A DNA stretch of 64,000 nucleotides from Dechloromonas sp. HYN0024 (GTDB taxonomy: Bacteria > Pseudomonadota > Gammaproteobacteria > Burkholderiales > Rhodocyclaceae). Shown here piece after piece: positions 42,946 to 52,573 of the stretch. Where the stretch lies: NCBI RefSeq assembly GCF_003441615.1, contig NZ_CP031842.1:762501-826500 (forward strand), read 5' to 3'. The number at the start of each line of letters is the position of its first letter. Position 1 is the first letter of the stretch. The notes beneath the pieces were generated by a model, which saw nothing but the letters and a program-made list of their open reading frames with translations, made no database searches and was not told the origin of the DNA. A program made the translations under genes and the position numbers.

Positions 42946-44697
42946 TCAGCTGCCGTTCTTCGGCCCGGCATTCCGGCGAAGAAAATCGATGAAGCGGGGA
43001 AAGACATCGCGCCCGGCATCCTTGCCGATGATCACGTCAGCATGCCCATAGCCGGGAATCACCGCCAGTTCGTGGCGGCCCGGAACGATGGCTTCCAGTC
43101 TTTCGTGACACAGCACATTGGAGTCGAGGAAGAGGGCATTGACCTGGCCGGCTACGAGCAGCATGGGCGTTTCGATGGCTGCTGCATCTTGCAGGTAGTT
43201 GTCCGGCAGGTGGCGGTAGCGGATATCGTCGGGGTCGTACTTGACCGCCATATTGCCGGCTTTGAGCATTTTCAGGACATGCCGGTAGTAATGCACGCCA
43301 CTGCCGCCGAAGAGGTCACCGGTGCGCCGGTGGGTGATGTCATGCAGGTTGTCGTGGCTGAACAGCACGGGATTGCCGAAGCCCCACATGAAGCTGGTCA
43401 TGTGGCATTCCGGCACATCGCATTCGTGATGGAAGAGCGACACTGCCTTGCCCAGCAGCTTGCCGGGGGAGATGCCCGGGCGCAGGCTGGCGGCCGGGTC
43501 GAGATAGTCGAGACCAAGTACCGATTCGGCCAGGAAGGGGCCGGCGTGTAACTTGAGGTAGGCCATCCGGTTGACCTTAGGCGTCAGGGCGACGCCATTG
43601 ACGATGACGCTGGCGATGCCGTCGATGGCCCGGCCGAACAGGCTCATTGCCACGGAGAGCGCCCCCAGGCAATGGGCGATGATGTGGATGCGCTTGCCCG
43701 TGCCGACCGCCCGGCGGATGGCGCTGATCGCGGCGGGGTTGTCGTAGAGCGCGACATCGTCGACGGTGTAGCGGTGGCGGCTGAGATTGTAGGGCTGGCG
43801 GTTGCTGATCCGGCCATCGAGCGCCCAGACATCGGTAAAACCGGCGTCGAGCAGGCTGCTGGCGAGATTGCGGTGCTCCGGCATGATGAACATGTCGCTG
43901 GAAGCGGTTAGGCCGGGCACGAGGAGGACCACGTCGTCGCACGGAGCGCGCTGGAAACGGAGCAGGCTGATACCCAGCCCGTCGCCGGTACTGGCATAGT
44001 GGGTGGTGATCTCGGCGTCGCGAACACCTTCGAGGGTATGCAGCGGAATTTCCCGGATGCGCGGTTCAGGGTGGTGGTGGCGTGGCAGGCCGTGCAGTTC
44101 CCACAGTTGGCCGGCAAAAAAAGCACCGAATTTTTCCAGGGCGGCCAGGCGCTTACCGAGCGACGGTGCATCGACACGGAAAGTGGTCAGCTGATGGGCA
44201 AAATCGGTCGGCAGGATGTGCAGGATGCCACTGCCGAGCAGCGGGGCTGCAGCTTCGTTAGCGGCCTCTATATGGCCGGCCAGCAGATTGGTCTGCAGCG
44301 TCGTGGTGTCGGCCCAGAGGTCGGGGCCAGGGTTGTTCTGGATGTTTTTGGTGCCGCTCAGGGTCATCGCTTCGCCCAGCCGGTTTTCAAAAAACAGGCG
44401 GTAGCGCATGGTTTTTCGATTGCGGTCGCCGCTTTCGGCAAACAGGTTGAAGCTGCCTTTGAGTACGGCGCAGCGGCCGCCGATCAGCGGGCTGTCGATA
44501 AAGCCAATGGCCTGTGCGGCATGCGTGGCTTCACCGATGAACCGGTCAAGGTCATCGGTAATGATGGTCAGTTGGAACATCAGCGGCGTGCCTGCGGCCT
44601 CACCACGATCATGGCCTTCACGGCAGGTGAATTGGCCGAGGCTGCAGTAGCCCTTCATTTCCTCGGTGAAGCGGAGGGCGATCGGTTGGTCAGCCAT
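42946..44697 (-). CDS. Alpha/beta hydrolase-fold protein paired with a GMC oxidoreductase
   Basis: A 583-residue cytoplasmic protein. Residues 1-200 form a novel-looking N-terminal domain that resembles the accessory domain found next to cholesterol-oxidase-like enzymes. Residues 230-575 form an alpha/beta hydrolase domain (VVLLVPGLTASSDMFIMPEH, catalytic elbow IAHCLGALSVA, late GYGHADVIIG). The nucleophile position is Cys (about C343), not Ser. The start ATG at 44697 has GGGAG upstream and overlaps the upstream gene's end by eight bases, so the two are one operon. The substrate is unknown; esterase or thioesterase/lactonase-like chemistry on a lipid-like compound is plausible. Confidence 0.8.
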   Translation of the reverse strand: MADQPIALRFTEEMKGYCSLGQFTCREGHDRGEAAGTPLMFQLTIITDDLDRFIGEATHAAQAIGFIDSPLIGGRCAVLKGSFNLFAESGDRNRKTMRYRLFFENRLGEAMTLSGTKNIQNNPGPDLWADTTTLQTNLLAGHIEAANEAAAPLLGSGILHILPTDFAHQLTTFRVDAPSLGKRLAALEKFGAFFAGQLWELHGLPRHHHPEPRIREIPLHTLEGVRDAEITTHYASTGDGLGISLLRFQRAPCDDVVLLVPGLTASSDMFIMPEHRNLASSLLDAGFTDVWALDGRISNRQPYNLSRHRYTVDDVALYDNPAAISAIRRAVGTGKRIHIIAHCLGALSVAMSLFGRAIDGIASVIVNGVALTPKVNRMAYLKLHAGPFLAESVLGLDYLDPAASLRPGISPGKLLGKAVSLFHHECDVPECHMTSFMWGFGNPVLFSHDNLHDITHRRTGDLFGGSGVHYYRHVLKMLKAGNMAVKYDPDDIRYRHLPDNYLQDAAAIETPMLLVAGQVNALFLDSNVLCHERLEAIVPGRHELAVIPGYGHADVIIGKDAGRDVFPRFIDFLRRNAGPKNGS

Positions 44698-46426
44698 GTT
44701 GTTCGACTCCCAGGGTGGCATCAGGCGTCACGCCGGTAATGTCTTCGGCGATCCATTCGGCCAGCGCTGCAATGGTGGCGCAGGGGTTGGCGCCGAGCGA
44801 CCCTGGCATCAGCGCACCATCGGCAACGTACAGGCCGTGATAACCGAAGACCTGGCCGCGGCTACCATCACAACTGCTGACCACGCCCTGATCGGGGGTT
44901 TCAGCCAGGGCGCAACCGCCGAGCGGGTGGACGGTAATGTTGTTGCGCACCGGCCAGGCCCAGGTCGGTTGAGGTATATATATCCGGGTCCCGACGAAGT
45001 TGGCGAAACGCTTGCCGCTGGCCAGAATGGCATCGTAAAGCGGCCGGCTTTTCTTTTGCGGCCAGTCCAGCGTGAGTTGTCCAGCCTTGAGCGAAAATTC
45101 GCCATCGCCGGCATCGCGGCCCATGAAGAGCAGGATGCTGCTGCGGTAGGCAATGTCGCCGCGGAGCAGGCTGATGAAGTAGTCAACGACCGAGCCGCTC
45201 CACTTGCCACCGATCAGGCTCTGGGTTACGCGGTGCCAGAACAGGCGGAGCGTGCGCCCTATTTTGCTCAACACGTAGAGCGGGTTGAGCATCGGCTGCA
45301 GGCCTTCGACATACCACGCGGCGAAGGCAGGGTAGGCGGCATCCTCGAGAATGTAGGCTGGCTGGCCGGGCTTTGGTTCGTGCAGGCCGTAATCGATGTA
45401 CTGGGTGATGACCGGACCATAATTGGGTTCGGCATTTCGTTTGCCGGCGGCGACAATCGAAACGAAGTCACCGTTGCCGGAAAAACGCTTGCCGAGTTGC
45501 TGGCTGAGGCGGGGCAGGGTGCCGAATTCGTCGCGGCAGCGCAGCAGGAGTTCATTGCTGCCCAGCGTGCCCGCCGCGACAATGACCCGGCGGGAGCGTA
45601 CCGAGCTAGGCTTGCCCGCACCATCGCGAAAGTCGACCTGATAGCCGTGCTGACCGTCGGCGGCGCTGTCTGCCTGACCCTCGGCATTGAGTGGCACGAT
45701 ACGCTCAACCTGGCATTCGGTGCGGATCTGTGCGCCGTGCTGATGCTCCGCAGCGTACAGGTAGTTGAGGTCGAGCGAATTCTTGGCGTGGACGTTGCAG
45801 CCGATGTCGCACTCGCCGCAATAGGTGCATGAGGTCTGAGTTGCCCCGTAGCGGTTGCGTTCCTGCTCGCCTATGGCCTGGGCCGGACCCCGCCCCTGGC
45901 CATAGGCCTCGCCGAAATAGACGCAAATATCGGCGGGTCGGCTCTGGCGGCCGTCAGCCTGGGCAAATTCGCCGAATAGTTCGCTCCGCCGGACCCGACG
46001 GCGCGGCTCGTCGTTGGCCGGTGGTACAGGCCGGGCACCGAGGACCGATCGGGCGACGGCGTAATACGGACCAAGGCTTGCGCGGTCAAGGCCGGCCGGC
46101 CATTGGCTCGCAAAAATCCAGGCCGGCGGTTCCATGAAAACATTGGCGTAAATGAGCGATCCGCCGCCGAGTCCGGCGCCGACCACGGCATCCATGCGGC
46201 GAAAATTGCGGATGTCGAAGAGTCCTTTTGCGCCGCCTTTTGGGGTGGCGTAAAAATTGGCCGAAAAATCATGTGGGCTGCGCGGAAAGCTACCTTTCGG
46301 ATAGCGCTTGCCGCGTTCCAGCAGCATGACCTCGCCGGGCCAGCGGGCTGCCAGGCGACAACAGGTAACAGCGCCGCCAAAGCCACTGCCGATGATGACT
46401 GCTTCCAGGGGAGACGATAGGGCCAT
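44690..46426 (-). CDS. GMC/cholesterol oxidase-like FAD oxidoreductase
   Basis: A 578-residue flavoenzyme. The FAD-binding GSGFGG is at residues 13-18. The mid-protein (about 198-212) has SCTYCGECDIGCNVHAKNSL, a cysteine cluster characteristic of this bacterial GMC subgroup. The C-terminal FAD loop is near HPLGGCALAETPDQGVVSS. The family oxidises alcohols, including sterol-like ones, but this subgroup's substrate is not established. AAGGAGC precedes the ATG. It is the first gene of a two-gene operon with the hydrolase and is divergent from the EAL protein gene. Confidence 0.9.
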   Translation of the reverse strand: MALSSPLEAVIIGSGFGGAVTCCRLAARWPGEVMLLERGKRYPKGSFPRSPHDFSANFYATPKGGAKGLFDIRNFRRMDAVVGAGLGGGSLIYANVFMEPPAWIFASQWPAGLDRASLGPYYAVARSVLGARPVPPANDEPRRRVRRSELFGEFAQADGRQSRPADICVYFGEAYGQGRGPAQAIGEQERNRYGATQTSCTYCGECDIGCNVHAKNSLDLNYLYAAEHQHGAQIRTECQVERIVPLNAEGQADSAADGQHGYQVDFRDGAGKPSSVRSRRVIVAAGTLGSNELLLRCRDEFGTLPRLSQQLGKRFSGNGDFVSIVAAGKRNAEPNYGPVITQYIDYGLHEPKPGQPAYILEDAAYPAFAAWYVEGLQPMLNPLYVLSKIGRTLRLFWHRVTQSLIGGKWSGSVVDYFISLLRGDIAYRSSILLFMGRDAGDGEFSLKAGQLTLDWPQKKSRPLYDAILASGKRFANFVGTRIYIPQPTWAWPVRNNITVHPLGGCALAETPDQGVVSSCDGSRGQVFGYHGLYVADGALMPGSLGANPCATIAALAEWIAEDITGVTPDATLGVEQHG

Positions 46427-46572
46427 TGACGCTCCTTTTTCGGGTGGTCGGGCATTGTTGATTGCCCTGTCGTATTCAATGGGGTTAGGATATCGTGAAC
46501 TTTAGTTACATTTAATAGTTTTTCTATGTTATTGTCATAAGGTTGGTCGCGGCTGGTGTTCAGGGGGTAAGG

Positions 46573-48555
46573 ATGAAGCATGCGGATTTGCAGCAGTCGG
46601 GGGAGAGCGCCACGCTTGTCCCCGCCGCCAGCTTTTCGCAAGCCGTACGCCAGCTGATCGGGGTCAATGAACAAACCATCATCCCCGATGCCGAGCGCCG
46701 CAAAAATACCCTGACCTTTGCCCTGATCGGGCTGTTCTTCCTGCTCATTGTCGGCTTGATCAACTGCACGGTGAATGCCGACGACCCGCGCCTGTCCCTG
46801 CAGGGTGAGCTTCAGGTTTTGCAGGTCTGCCTGCTGATGCTGCCTGCGGCCTGCCTGGCCCGCTGGGGGCGGCGACCCGAGTGGGCGGAAAACCTGCTGA
46901 TCTGGGCCGGACTATTCATTTTTTCGAGCAACGTCGTGCTCGGCGGCTGGTCCGGCGATGCCGTCTACTGGACATTTGCTTTCCCTTATCTGGTGTTCTT
47001 CCTGCGCGGCCAGCGTATCGGCTGGCTGGTTGGCCTACTATACGCGGCGCTTGTTCCGGCCACGATGTATTACAGCACCCAGCATTGGGATTTCTGGAAA
47101 TACGGCACCAATGAATGTGTTTACTACGGGGTTGCCTATTTCTTCAATGTGCTGACCGCCGCCCATTTCAATCTGCTGCGCAGTGTTTTTCAGACCCGAT
47201 TGTGGGAGCAGGTCGAGTTTCATACCGGGGAGGTGCGGCGCCATGTCGATTCGCTGCAGTTCAACGCGACCCATGACCTGGTAACCGGCCTGCACAACCG
47301 GCAGGGGGTGATCAATGCCATCGCCGACGCGCTGGCTGCTGGAGCCGGGCAGAGCGGTTACCTGTTTGTGGTCAGCATGCGTTTCTTTCGGGTGCCTGAA
47401 CTGGCCGGGATTGTCGGCACGGACCGGGTCGATGCCGCCCTGGCCGGCCTGGCTGCGGCCTTGCGGCAGCAGGTGCCGGATCTGGTGGATATCGGACGTA
47501 CCCGGCTTGATGAGCTGACGCTGGTATGGCCTGCCCGGTGCAGCGATGCCGACGTGCTCGCCCCGATTTCCCGTATCGAGGCACTTCCCGAACTGGATGA
47601 TCTCGGCTTTTCCGTCCATGAGGAGTTTGCTTTTGGTGTTGCCGTTCAGGCTTGCGCCGAGCCGGCCTGGGCCGGAGAACTGCTGCGCAAGGCGGAGCAG
47701 GCGTTGCTGTTTTCCGTCAATAATCGGCTGCGCAGCCGCTTTTATGATGTGACGCTTGACGATCATTTTGTCCGGCGTAACCGGCGCTACGAAAAAATCC
47801 GCAGCGCCGTGCTCGACGAACAACTGGTCCTCCATTACCAGCCGCAAATTGATCTGGCCAGCGGTCGCGTGGTCGGTGCTGAAGCGCTGGTACGCTGGTT
47901 TGACCCTGAGGAAGGGATGATTCCTCCCGACCATTTCATTCCGATTATCGAGTCGACGGGTCTGCTGCCCCGTTTTTCGACCTGGACCATCGGTCGGGCA
48001 ATGCGGGATTGTGCCGCCTGGCAGGCTGCCTTGCCGGGGGTGACGGTATCGATCAATCTGTCGGCCGATGCCCTGCTTGAGCCCGAGGTGGTACAGGCGG
48101 TGGAGGATGAACGCGAACGTTACGGACTCGACCCGGCGGTGGTGATTGTCGAACTGACGGAAAGTGTCCTGCTCAAGTCGCCCGAAGCGGCGCTGGCGAT
48201 GATGGAACGCCTGGTTGCTTCGGGTATTCGGCTGTCGATTGATGATTACGGTGCCGGTTTCTCGTCGCTGACCTATGTCAAGCAACTGCCGGCCCACGAG
48301 ATGAAGATCGACAAATCATTCGTCGGATGTCTGTCGAGTAATTCGCAGGATCAGGCCATTGTCGAGTCATCGATCAATCTCGGTCACGATTTCGGCTTGA
48401 AGGTGCTGGCCGAAGGGATCGAGGACGAAACGACGCTCAACATGCTGCGCCAGGCAGGCTGTGACTTGGGGCAGGGTTGGCATTTTGCCAAGGCTTTGCC
48501 GGTGGATGACTTCGTCCGCTGGTCATTGTCCCGGGCCGCGATTTCTTATCCATGA
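46573..48555 (+). CDS. Membrane-bound EAL-domain protein with degenerate GGDEF domain
   Basis: A 660-residue c-di-GMP signalling protein. An N-terminal block of about five hydrophobic segments (residues 50-190, a MASE-like sensor) leads to a GGDEF-family domain. Its signature position reads RLDEL (about residue 311), so cyclase activity is unlikely. The EAL domain is complete: EALVRW (about 437), IVELTESVLLKSPEAALAMM, DDYGAGFSSLTYVKQLPAHE, and the lysine in MKIDKSFV. It is probably a phosphodiesterase regulated by the degenerate GGDEF. ATG 46573 has purine-rich sequence upstream. The next gene overlaps its stop (ATGA). Confidence 0.92.
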   Translation: MKHADLQQSGESATLVPAASFSQAVRQLIGVNEQTIIPDAERRKNTLTFALIGLFFLLIVGLINCTVNADDPRLSLQGELQVLQVCLLMLPAACLARWGRRPEWAENLLIWAGLFIFSSNVVLGGWSGDAVYWTFAFPYLVFFLRGQRIGWLVGLLYAALVPATMYYSTQHWDFWKYGTNECVYYGVAYFFNVLTAAHFNLLRSVFQTRLWEQVEFHTGEVRRHVDSLQFNATHDLVTGLHNRQGVINAIADALAAGAGQSGYLFVVSMRFFRVPELAGIVGTDRVDAALAGLAAALRQQVPDLVDIGRTRLDELTLVWPARCSDADVLAPISRIEALPELDDLGFSVHEEFAFGVAVQACAEPAWAGELLRKAEQALLFSVNNRLRSRFYDVTLDDHFVRRNRRYEKIRSAVLDEQLVLHYQPQIDLASGRVVGAEALVRWFDPEEGMIPPDHFIPIIESTGLLPRFSTWTIGRAMRDCAAWQAALPGVTVSINLSADALLEPEVVQAVEDERERYGLDPAVVIVELTESVLLKSPEAALAMMERLVASGIRLSIDDYGAGFSSLTYVKQLPAHEMKIDKSFVGCLSSNSQDQAIVESSINLGHDFGLKVLAEGIEDETTLNMLRQAGCDLGQGWHFAKALPVDDFVRWSLSRAAISYP

Positions 48556-49070
48556 CGGAGGGCGCAATGACCAGCAGCCCGCAGCAAAGAATTGTCTGGC
48601 CGGCGCGCTTTACCCCGGAACGGGTGCCGGTACATGTTAGCAACCAGCTGTTCATTCCGGCATCGCCGGCTATTGTCTGGGCCTGGCTGGTGCGTGCCCC
48701 GTTGTGGCCGACCTGGTATGCCAATGCGCACCACGTGCGGGGCGTTGATGGTGAAGCGTTGACGGACCTGACGGCCGGGAGTTGTTTTCTCTGGGAAACT
48801 TTCGGCGTGGCTATTCGCTCCGAGGTCGCCGAATACCTGCAGGGCGAGCGGATTGCCTGGAGCGCCAAGGGTATGGGCGTGGATGCCTATCATGCCTGGT
48901 TGTTGATGCCGGAAGGCGACGGTTGCCGGGTGCTGACCGAAGAGTCGCAATATGGCTGGGGGGCGCGGATCGTCAATTTTGTTCTGCCGAACCGTATGTC
49001 GGATGGCCACGAGCTGTGGTTGAAGAGTCTGGAGATCAAGAGCCGGCAGGGGCTTCCGCCGGCACTCTGA
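48552..49070 (+). CDS. SRPBCC (polyketide cyclase-like) family protein
   Basis: A 172-residue single-domain protein of the START/SRPBCC fold. The N-terminal helix/strand SNQLFIPASPAIVWAWLVRA, the middle ALTDLTAGSCFLWETFGVAI and the end LWLKSLEIKSRQGLPPAL are typical. Such proteins bind hydrophobic ligands. It overlaps the upstream EAL gene (ATGA), suggesting coupled expression. The ligand and function are unknown. ATG 48567 is an alternative start. Nothing is seen in 49071-49283. Confidence 0.85.
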   Translation: MTEGAMTSSPQQRIVWPARFTPERVPVHVSNQLFIPASPAIVWAWLVRAPLWPTWYANAHHVRGVDGEALTDLTAGSCFLWETFGVAIRSEVAEYLQGERIAWSAKGMGVDAYHAWLLMPEGDGCRVLTEESQYGWGARIVNFVLPNRMSDGHELWLKSLEIKSRQGLPPAL

Positions 49071-49283
49071 TGGTTTTCACCCGTCCGTCGGGTCATCAAA
49101 ATGCCAGCAATGAACTGTATACCGGCCATGACAGTCATATGGCCTGAGCGGGTTCAATCGTGTTCCGTTCGCCATGCCAACACGTCGATTGGGTCACTGG
49201 CTACTCTTGCATAAGCGTGCCCAGCCCAGGCAACAAAGGCGTTATGTGGGTCGATAAATTCGTCACCGAATCAGAACGGAGCC

Positions 49284-50366
49284 ATGATGTCCGCAAGCTC
49301 ACTTGAAGATCGCGCCATCGGTGCCTTGATGGGAGCCTTCATCGGCGATGCCCTGGCGCTTGGTCCCCATTGGTACTACGACCTGGATCAACTGCATGCT
49401 GATTATGGCCCGTGGATCAGAGACTACACGACCCCCAAAGCGGGGCGTTATCACGCTGGCATGAAGGCGGGGCAGCTGTCGCAATCCGGGGTGCTGCTGC
49501 GACTCACCGTGCAGTCCCTGGTGGATTGCGGCAGTTACGATGAAGCCGATTTTTGCCAGCGCATGGACACTGAATTCTTCCCTATGCTCGATGGGACACC
49601 GATGAGCGGTCCCGGCGGCTACACCAGCCAGTCAATCCGGGAGGCATGGCGCAAGCGGACAGAAGCCGGGTTGCCGTGGGGGCAGATTGCGGGAAATGCC
49701 GACACCACGGAAGCTGCGGAGCGAATTCTCGCCATCGCTATCCGCTACGCGCTGCAGCCGGCGAAACTCGCCTCGGCTATCACCAGCAATACGGTGCTCA
49801 CCCAGACCGACGGCACTGTCGTGGCGATGACTGTCGCCTTCGGTGCCGTACTCGGCTTGCTGGTTGAGGGGCAGCCCATGGATTCAAGCATCTCGGGCAA
49901 ATTGATGGCCCGGGTCAAGGCGGGGGAGTTGCCATTTCACGCTGTCACCAGCGGCAATTTACAAGCGCCGCGTCCAGGCCAGGCCGAAGCCCCGGTAGCC
50001 GGTCGTTTCCCTTCCCCGGATGCGCTGCTGAGCCAATCCTCGATCGCGATGGCAGCAATCGATCCCGACATTTGCATCGAGCCGGCGTGGAAAGTTTCTC
50101 TCGTTTACGGCATGCCCTGTGCGGTGTATCACCAGTTTCCAGCCGCTTACTATCTGGCAGCGCGGTTCCATGATGACTTCGAGTCGGCAGTGCTCCATGC
50201 CGTGAATGGTGGCGGTCAGAATCAGGCTCGCGCCATCCTGGCCGGCGCCCTTTCCGGTGCTCAAACCGGGCTCTCGGGGATTCCTCAGCGCTTCCTTGCG
50301 GGGCTGGAAAATAGCGCGGAGTTGCTGGCTTTGGCGGGGCAACTGGCTAAACAGCTGACGCGCTAG
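49284..50366 (+). CDS. ADP-ribosylglycohydrolase family protein
   Basis: A 360-residue ADP-ribosylglycohydrolase (DraG/ADPRH)-fold protein. The N-terminal GALMGAFIGDALALGPHWYY with its conserved Asp, and the C-terminal VLHAVNGGGQNQARAILAGA followed by LSGAQTGLSGIPQR, match the family pattern for binuclear magnesium binding. DraG removes ADP-ribose from dinitrogenase reductase, but this is a distinct subgroup and the protein substrate is unknown. No nitrogenase genes are in the window. ATGs at 49284 and 49287 are equivalent. Confidence 0.85.
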   Translation: MMSASSLEDRAIGALMGAFIGDALALGPHWYYDLDQLHADYGPWIRDYTTPKAGRYHAGMKAGQLSQSGVLLRLTVQSLVDCGSYDEADFCQRMDTEFFPMLDGTPMSGPGGYTSQSIREAWRKRTEAGLPWGQIAGNADTTEAAERILAIAIRYALQPAKLASAITSNTVLTQTDGTVVAMTVAFGAVLGLLVEGQPMDSSISGKLMARVKAGELPFHAVTSGNLQAPRPGQAEAPVAGRFPSPDALLSQSSIAMAAIDPDICIEPAWKVSLVYGMPCAVYHQFPAAYYLAARFHDDFESAVLHAVNGGGQNQARAILAGALSGAQTGLSGIPQRFLAGLENSAELLALAGQLAKQLTR

Positions 50367-50780
50367 CTTGTTGTTTTAGTTGTCATTGCCGGATGGTCGG
50401 GTTCTCGCCCTGGTCGATTTCGCTGTGGGCAGGTTCCGGCCATCCCGCTTTCTCCTGAGTGGTCGGTCGGGACGCCTGTCCGGTTTCAAAAATCAGGGCC
50501 TGTTGCGACCATTGGTGAATGGCCGTTAATCGGCAAGCAGATTGACATCTGCGCTGCCGTGGGCCGCGCAAAGCTAGAGCGTCGCCTAAGCCCCTGTGTC
50601 ACAGCGGATTCGGCCGCTTGCTGACGACAGTAAGGGCGGTGTCGGGCCGCTCCCTCCATAAGCTGATACGGTCATTGGCTGCATTAACTATGACCACATC
50701 GACCTTTGGGCTAGCTGGATAGCCATCAGAGCCTAGTTGTGTATGGCTTTCGTAATAATTTCAGGGTAATCTCAAAAGCC
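50367..50780. other. Intergenic stretch with no recognised gene
   Basis: This 414-base gap lies between the ADP-ribosylglycohydrolase gene and the truncated membrane-protein fragment. No open frame with good coding features, RNA gene or clear terminator is recognised here. It probably held the promoter of the interrupted gene that begins at 50781. Confidence 0.4.
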
Positions 50781-50960
50781 ATGTCGCCAACTCGCCGCCA
50801 TTTCACGACTATTTCGTTGCTCCTTGTGAGTATTTCCCTGTTGGCGAGCGTCATGTATTGGTGGCAACTGTCGGCGTCCGCGGCGCGGTTACGAAATGAA
50901 GCGATAAAGCAAGCTGAATTCCGCGCCAATCAGGTAACACAGGTGTTGAGTTGCACGTAA
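50781..50960 (+). pseudogene. N-terminal fragment of a membrane sensor-like protein, cut by IS21
   Basis: The frame opens MSPTRRHFTTISLLLVSISL, giving one membrane helix followed by a helical, charged segment (ARLRNEAIKQAEFRANQVTQ). It is the kind of start seen in sensor kinases, diguanylate cyclases or EAL proteins with a periplasmic domain. The frame runs into the left end of the IS at 50944 and stops at 50958-50960. The rest of the gene is not present on the other side of the element, where an unrelated RND gene begins. It is therefore a remnant. Confidence 0.55.
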
Positions 50961-50969
50961 AACTGACCC
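50944..50969 (+). repeat. Left terminal inverted repeat of the IS21 element
   Basis: The 26 bases starting TGTTGAGTTGCACGTAAAAC are the exact reverse complement of the right end at 53386-53411. Confidence 0.93.
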
Positions 50970-51049
50970 ACTAGCCCCATAGATTTGCATCGAATTTTGA
51001 CCCACGTATAGACACTGACCTGCTCGGGGAACGAGCGGGGGAATCAGGA

Positions 51050-52573
51050 GTGATCGACGTGGCGTTATTAAGCGTAATCAGGCGCTGGCACCTGCGCGAT
51101 GGCATGGCCATCCGTGAAATAGCCAGACGAACGGGGTTATCCCGAAACACGATCCGAAAGTATCTGAGCACCGGCATCGTCGAACCGAAGTATCCCGAGC
51201 GACACAGCCCGAGCAAGCTCGACCTGTTTGCGCCGAAGCTGGCGGCATGGTTGAAGACGGAGTCGAAGAAGAGTCGCAAGCAGCGGCGAAATCTCAGGCA
51301 GATTTATGCCGATCTATGCTCGCTGGGCTACGAAGGCTCCTATGACCGGGTCGCCGCCTTCGCCAGGCATTGGCGACAAGCTCAGCAGGAAGCTGCCGGG
51401 ACAACCGGGCGTGGCACCTTCATTCCCTTGACCTTCGCGCCGGGAGAAGCCTTCCAGTTCGACTGGAGCGAAGACTGGGCGGTCATTGCCGGGGTAAAAA
51501 CCAAACTCCAGGTTGCCCAACTGAAACTCTCCTACAGCCGGGCGTTCTTCCTGCGGGCCTATCCGTTGCAGACCCACGAGATGCTGTTCGATGCCCATAA
51601 TCACGCCTTCCGGGTGGTAGGTGGCGTTCCAAGGCGCGGCATCTACGACAATATGAAGACGGCGGTGGATCGGATCCGGAAAGGCAAAGCTCGGGACATC
51701 AACACCCGTTTCAAGGCCATGGTCAGCCACTTCCTATTTGAGGCCGAGTTCTGCAATCCAGCCTCTGGTTGGGAGAAGGGGCAGATCGAGAAGAATGTTC
51801 AGGACTCCCGACATCGCATCTGGCAGGGTGCGCCGGCCTTCGAGAATCTGGATGCCCTCAATGCCTGGCTGGAACAGCGATGTCTGACGCTGTGGCAAGA
51901 ATTGAGACACCCTGAATTGCCCGGCACGGTCGCAGACGCCTGGGCCGATGAACTGGCTCTACTGATGGCAGTGCCAACCCCTTTCGATGGGTTCGTCGAA
52001 CATACCAAGCGTGTCTCACCAACCTGCCTGATCAACTTCGAGCGTAACCGTTATAGCGTCCCGGCCTCATTTGCCAATCGGCCAGTCAGTTTGCGGGTCT
52101 ACGCCGATCATCTCGTCGTAGCAGCAGAAGGTAACGTGATCGCCGAGCATTCGCGCGTGATTGATCGCCGCCATCACGATTCAAGTCAAACCATCTATGA
52201 CTGGCGCCACTATCTTTCGGTCTTGCAACGTAAGCCGGGCGCTTTAAGGAATGGTGCGCCCTTTGCAGAATTCCCCGATGGCTTCAAGCGCCTCCAGTCG
52301 TCGCTCATGAAGCGGCCAGGTGGTGACCGGGAGATGGTCGAGATTCTTGCCCTGGTTCTACATCACGATGAGCAAGCGGTACTGACGGCGGTCGAGATGG
52401 CCCTCGATGCAGGCGTTCCCTCGAAGCAGCATGTGCTCAATCTGCTTGGGCGATTGGTGGAGTTGCCGCCACCGGCGCCGATTGATGCGCCTCAGGCACT
52501 GGTGCTGAAGATTGAACCGCTCGCCAACGTCACACGTTACGACAGTCTGCGGGAGGTGCGTCATGTTGCCTGA
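51050..52573 (+). CDS. istA: IS21-family transposase IstA
   Basis: The 507-residue transposase of the IS. An N-terminal helix-turn-helix ([20 protein letters not shown]) is followed by an RNase-H-like integrase domain with the catalytic acidic residues ([25 protein letters not shown], and a Glu near [12 protein letters not shown]). The start is GTG 51050 with CAGGAG directly upstream. It appears intact. It overlaps istB by 11 bases, as in other IS21 elements. Confidence 0.95.
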   Translation: MIDVALLSVIRRWHLRDGMAIREIARRTGLSRNTIRKYLSTGIVEPKYPERHSPSKLDLFAPKLAAWLKTESKKSRKQRRNLRQIYADLCSLGYEGSYDRVAAFARHWRQAQQEAAGTTGRGTFIPLTFAPGEAFQFDWSEDWAVIAGVKTKLQVAQLKLSYSRAFFLRAYPLQTHEMLFDAHNHAFRVVGGVPRRGIYDNMKTAVDRIRKGKARDINTRFKAMVSHFLFEAEFCNPASGWEKGQIEKNVQDSRHRIWQGAPAFENLDALNAWLEQRCLTLWQELRHPELPGTVADAWADELALLMAVPTPFDGFVEHTKRVSPTCLINFERNRYSVPASFANRPVSLRVYADHLVVAAEGNVIAEHSRVIDRRHHDSSQTIYDWRHYLSVLQRKPGALRNGAPFAEFPDGFKRLQSSLMKRPGGDREMVEILALVLHHDEQAVLTAVEMALDAGVPSKQHVLNLLGRLVELPPPAPIDAPQALVLKIEPLANVTRYDSLREVRHVA

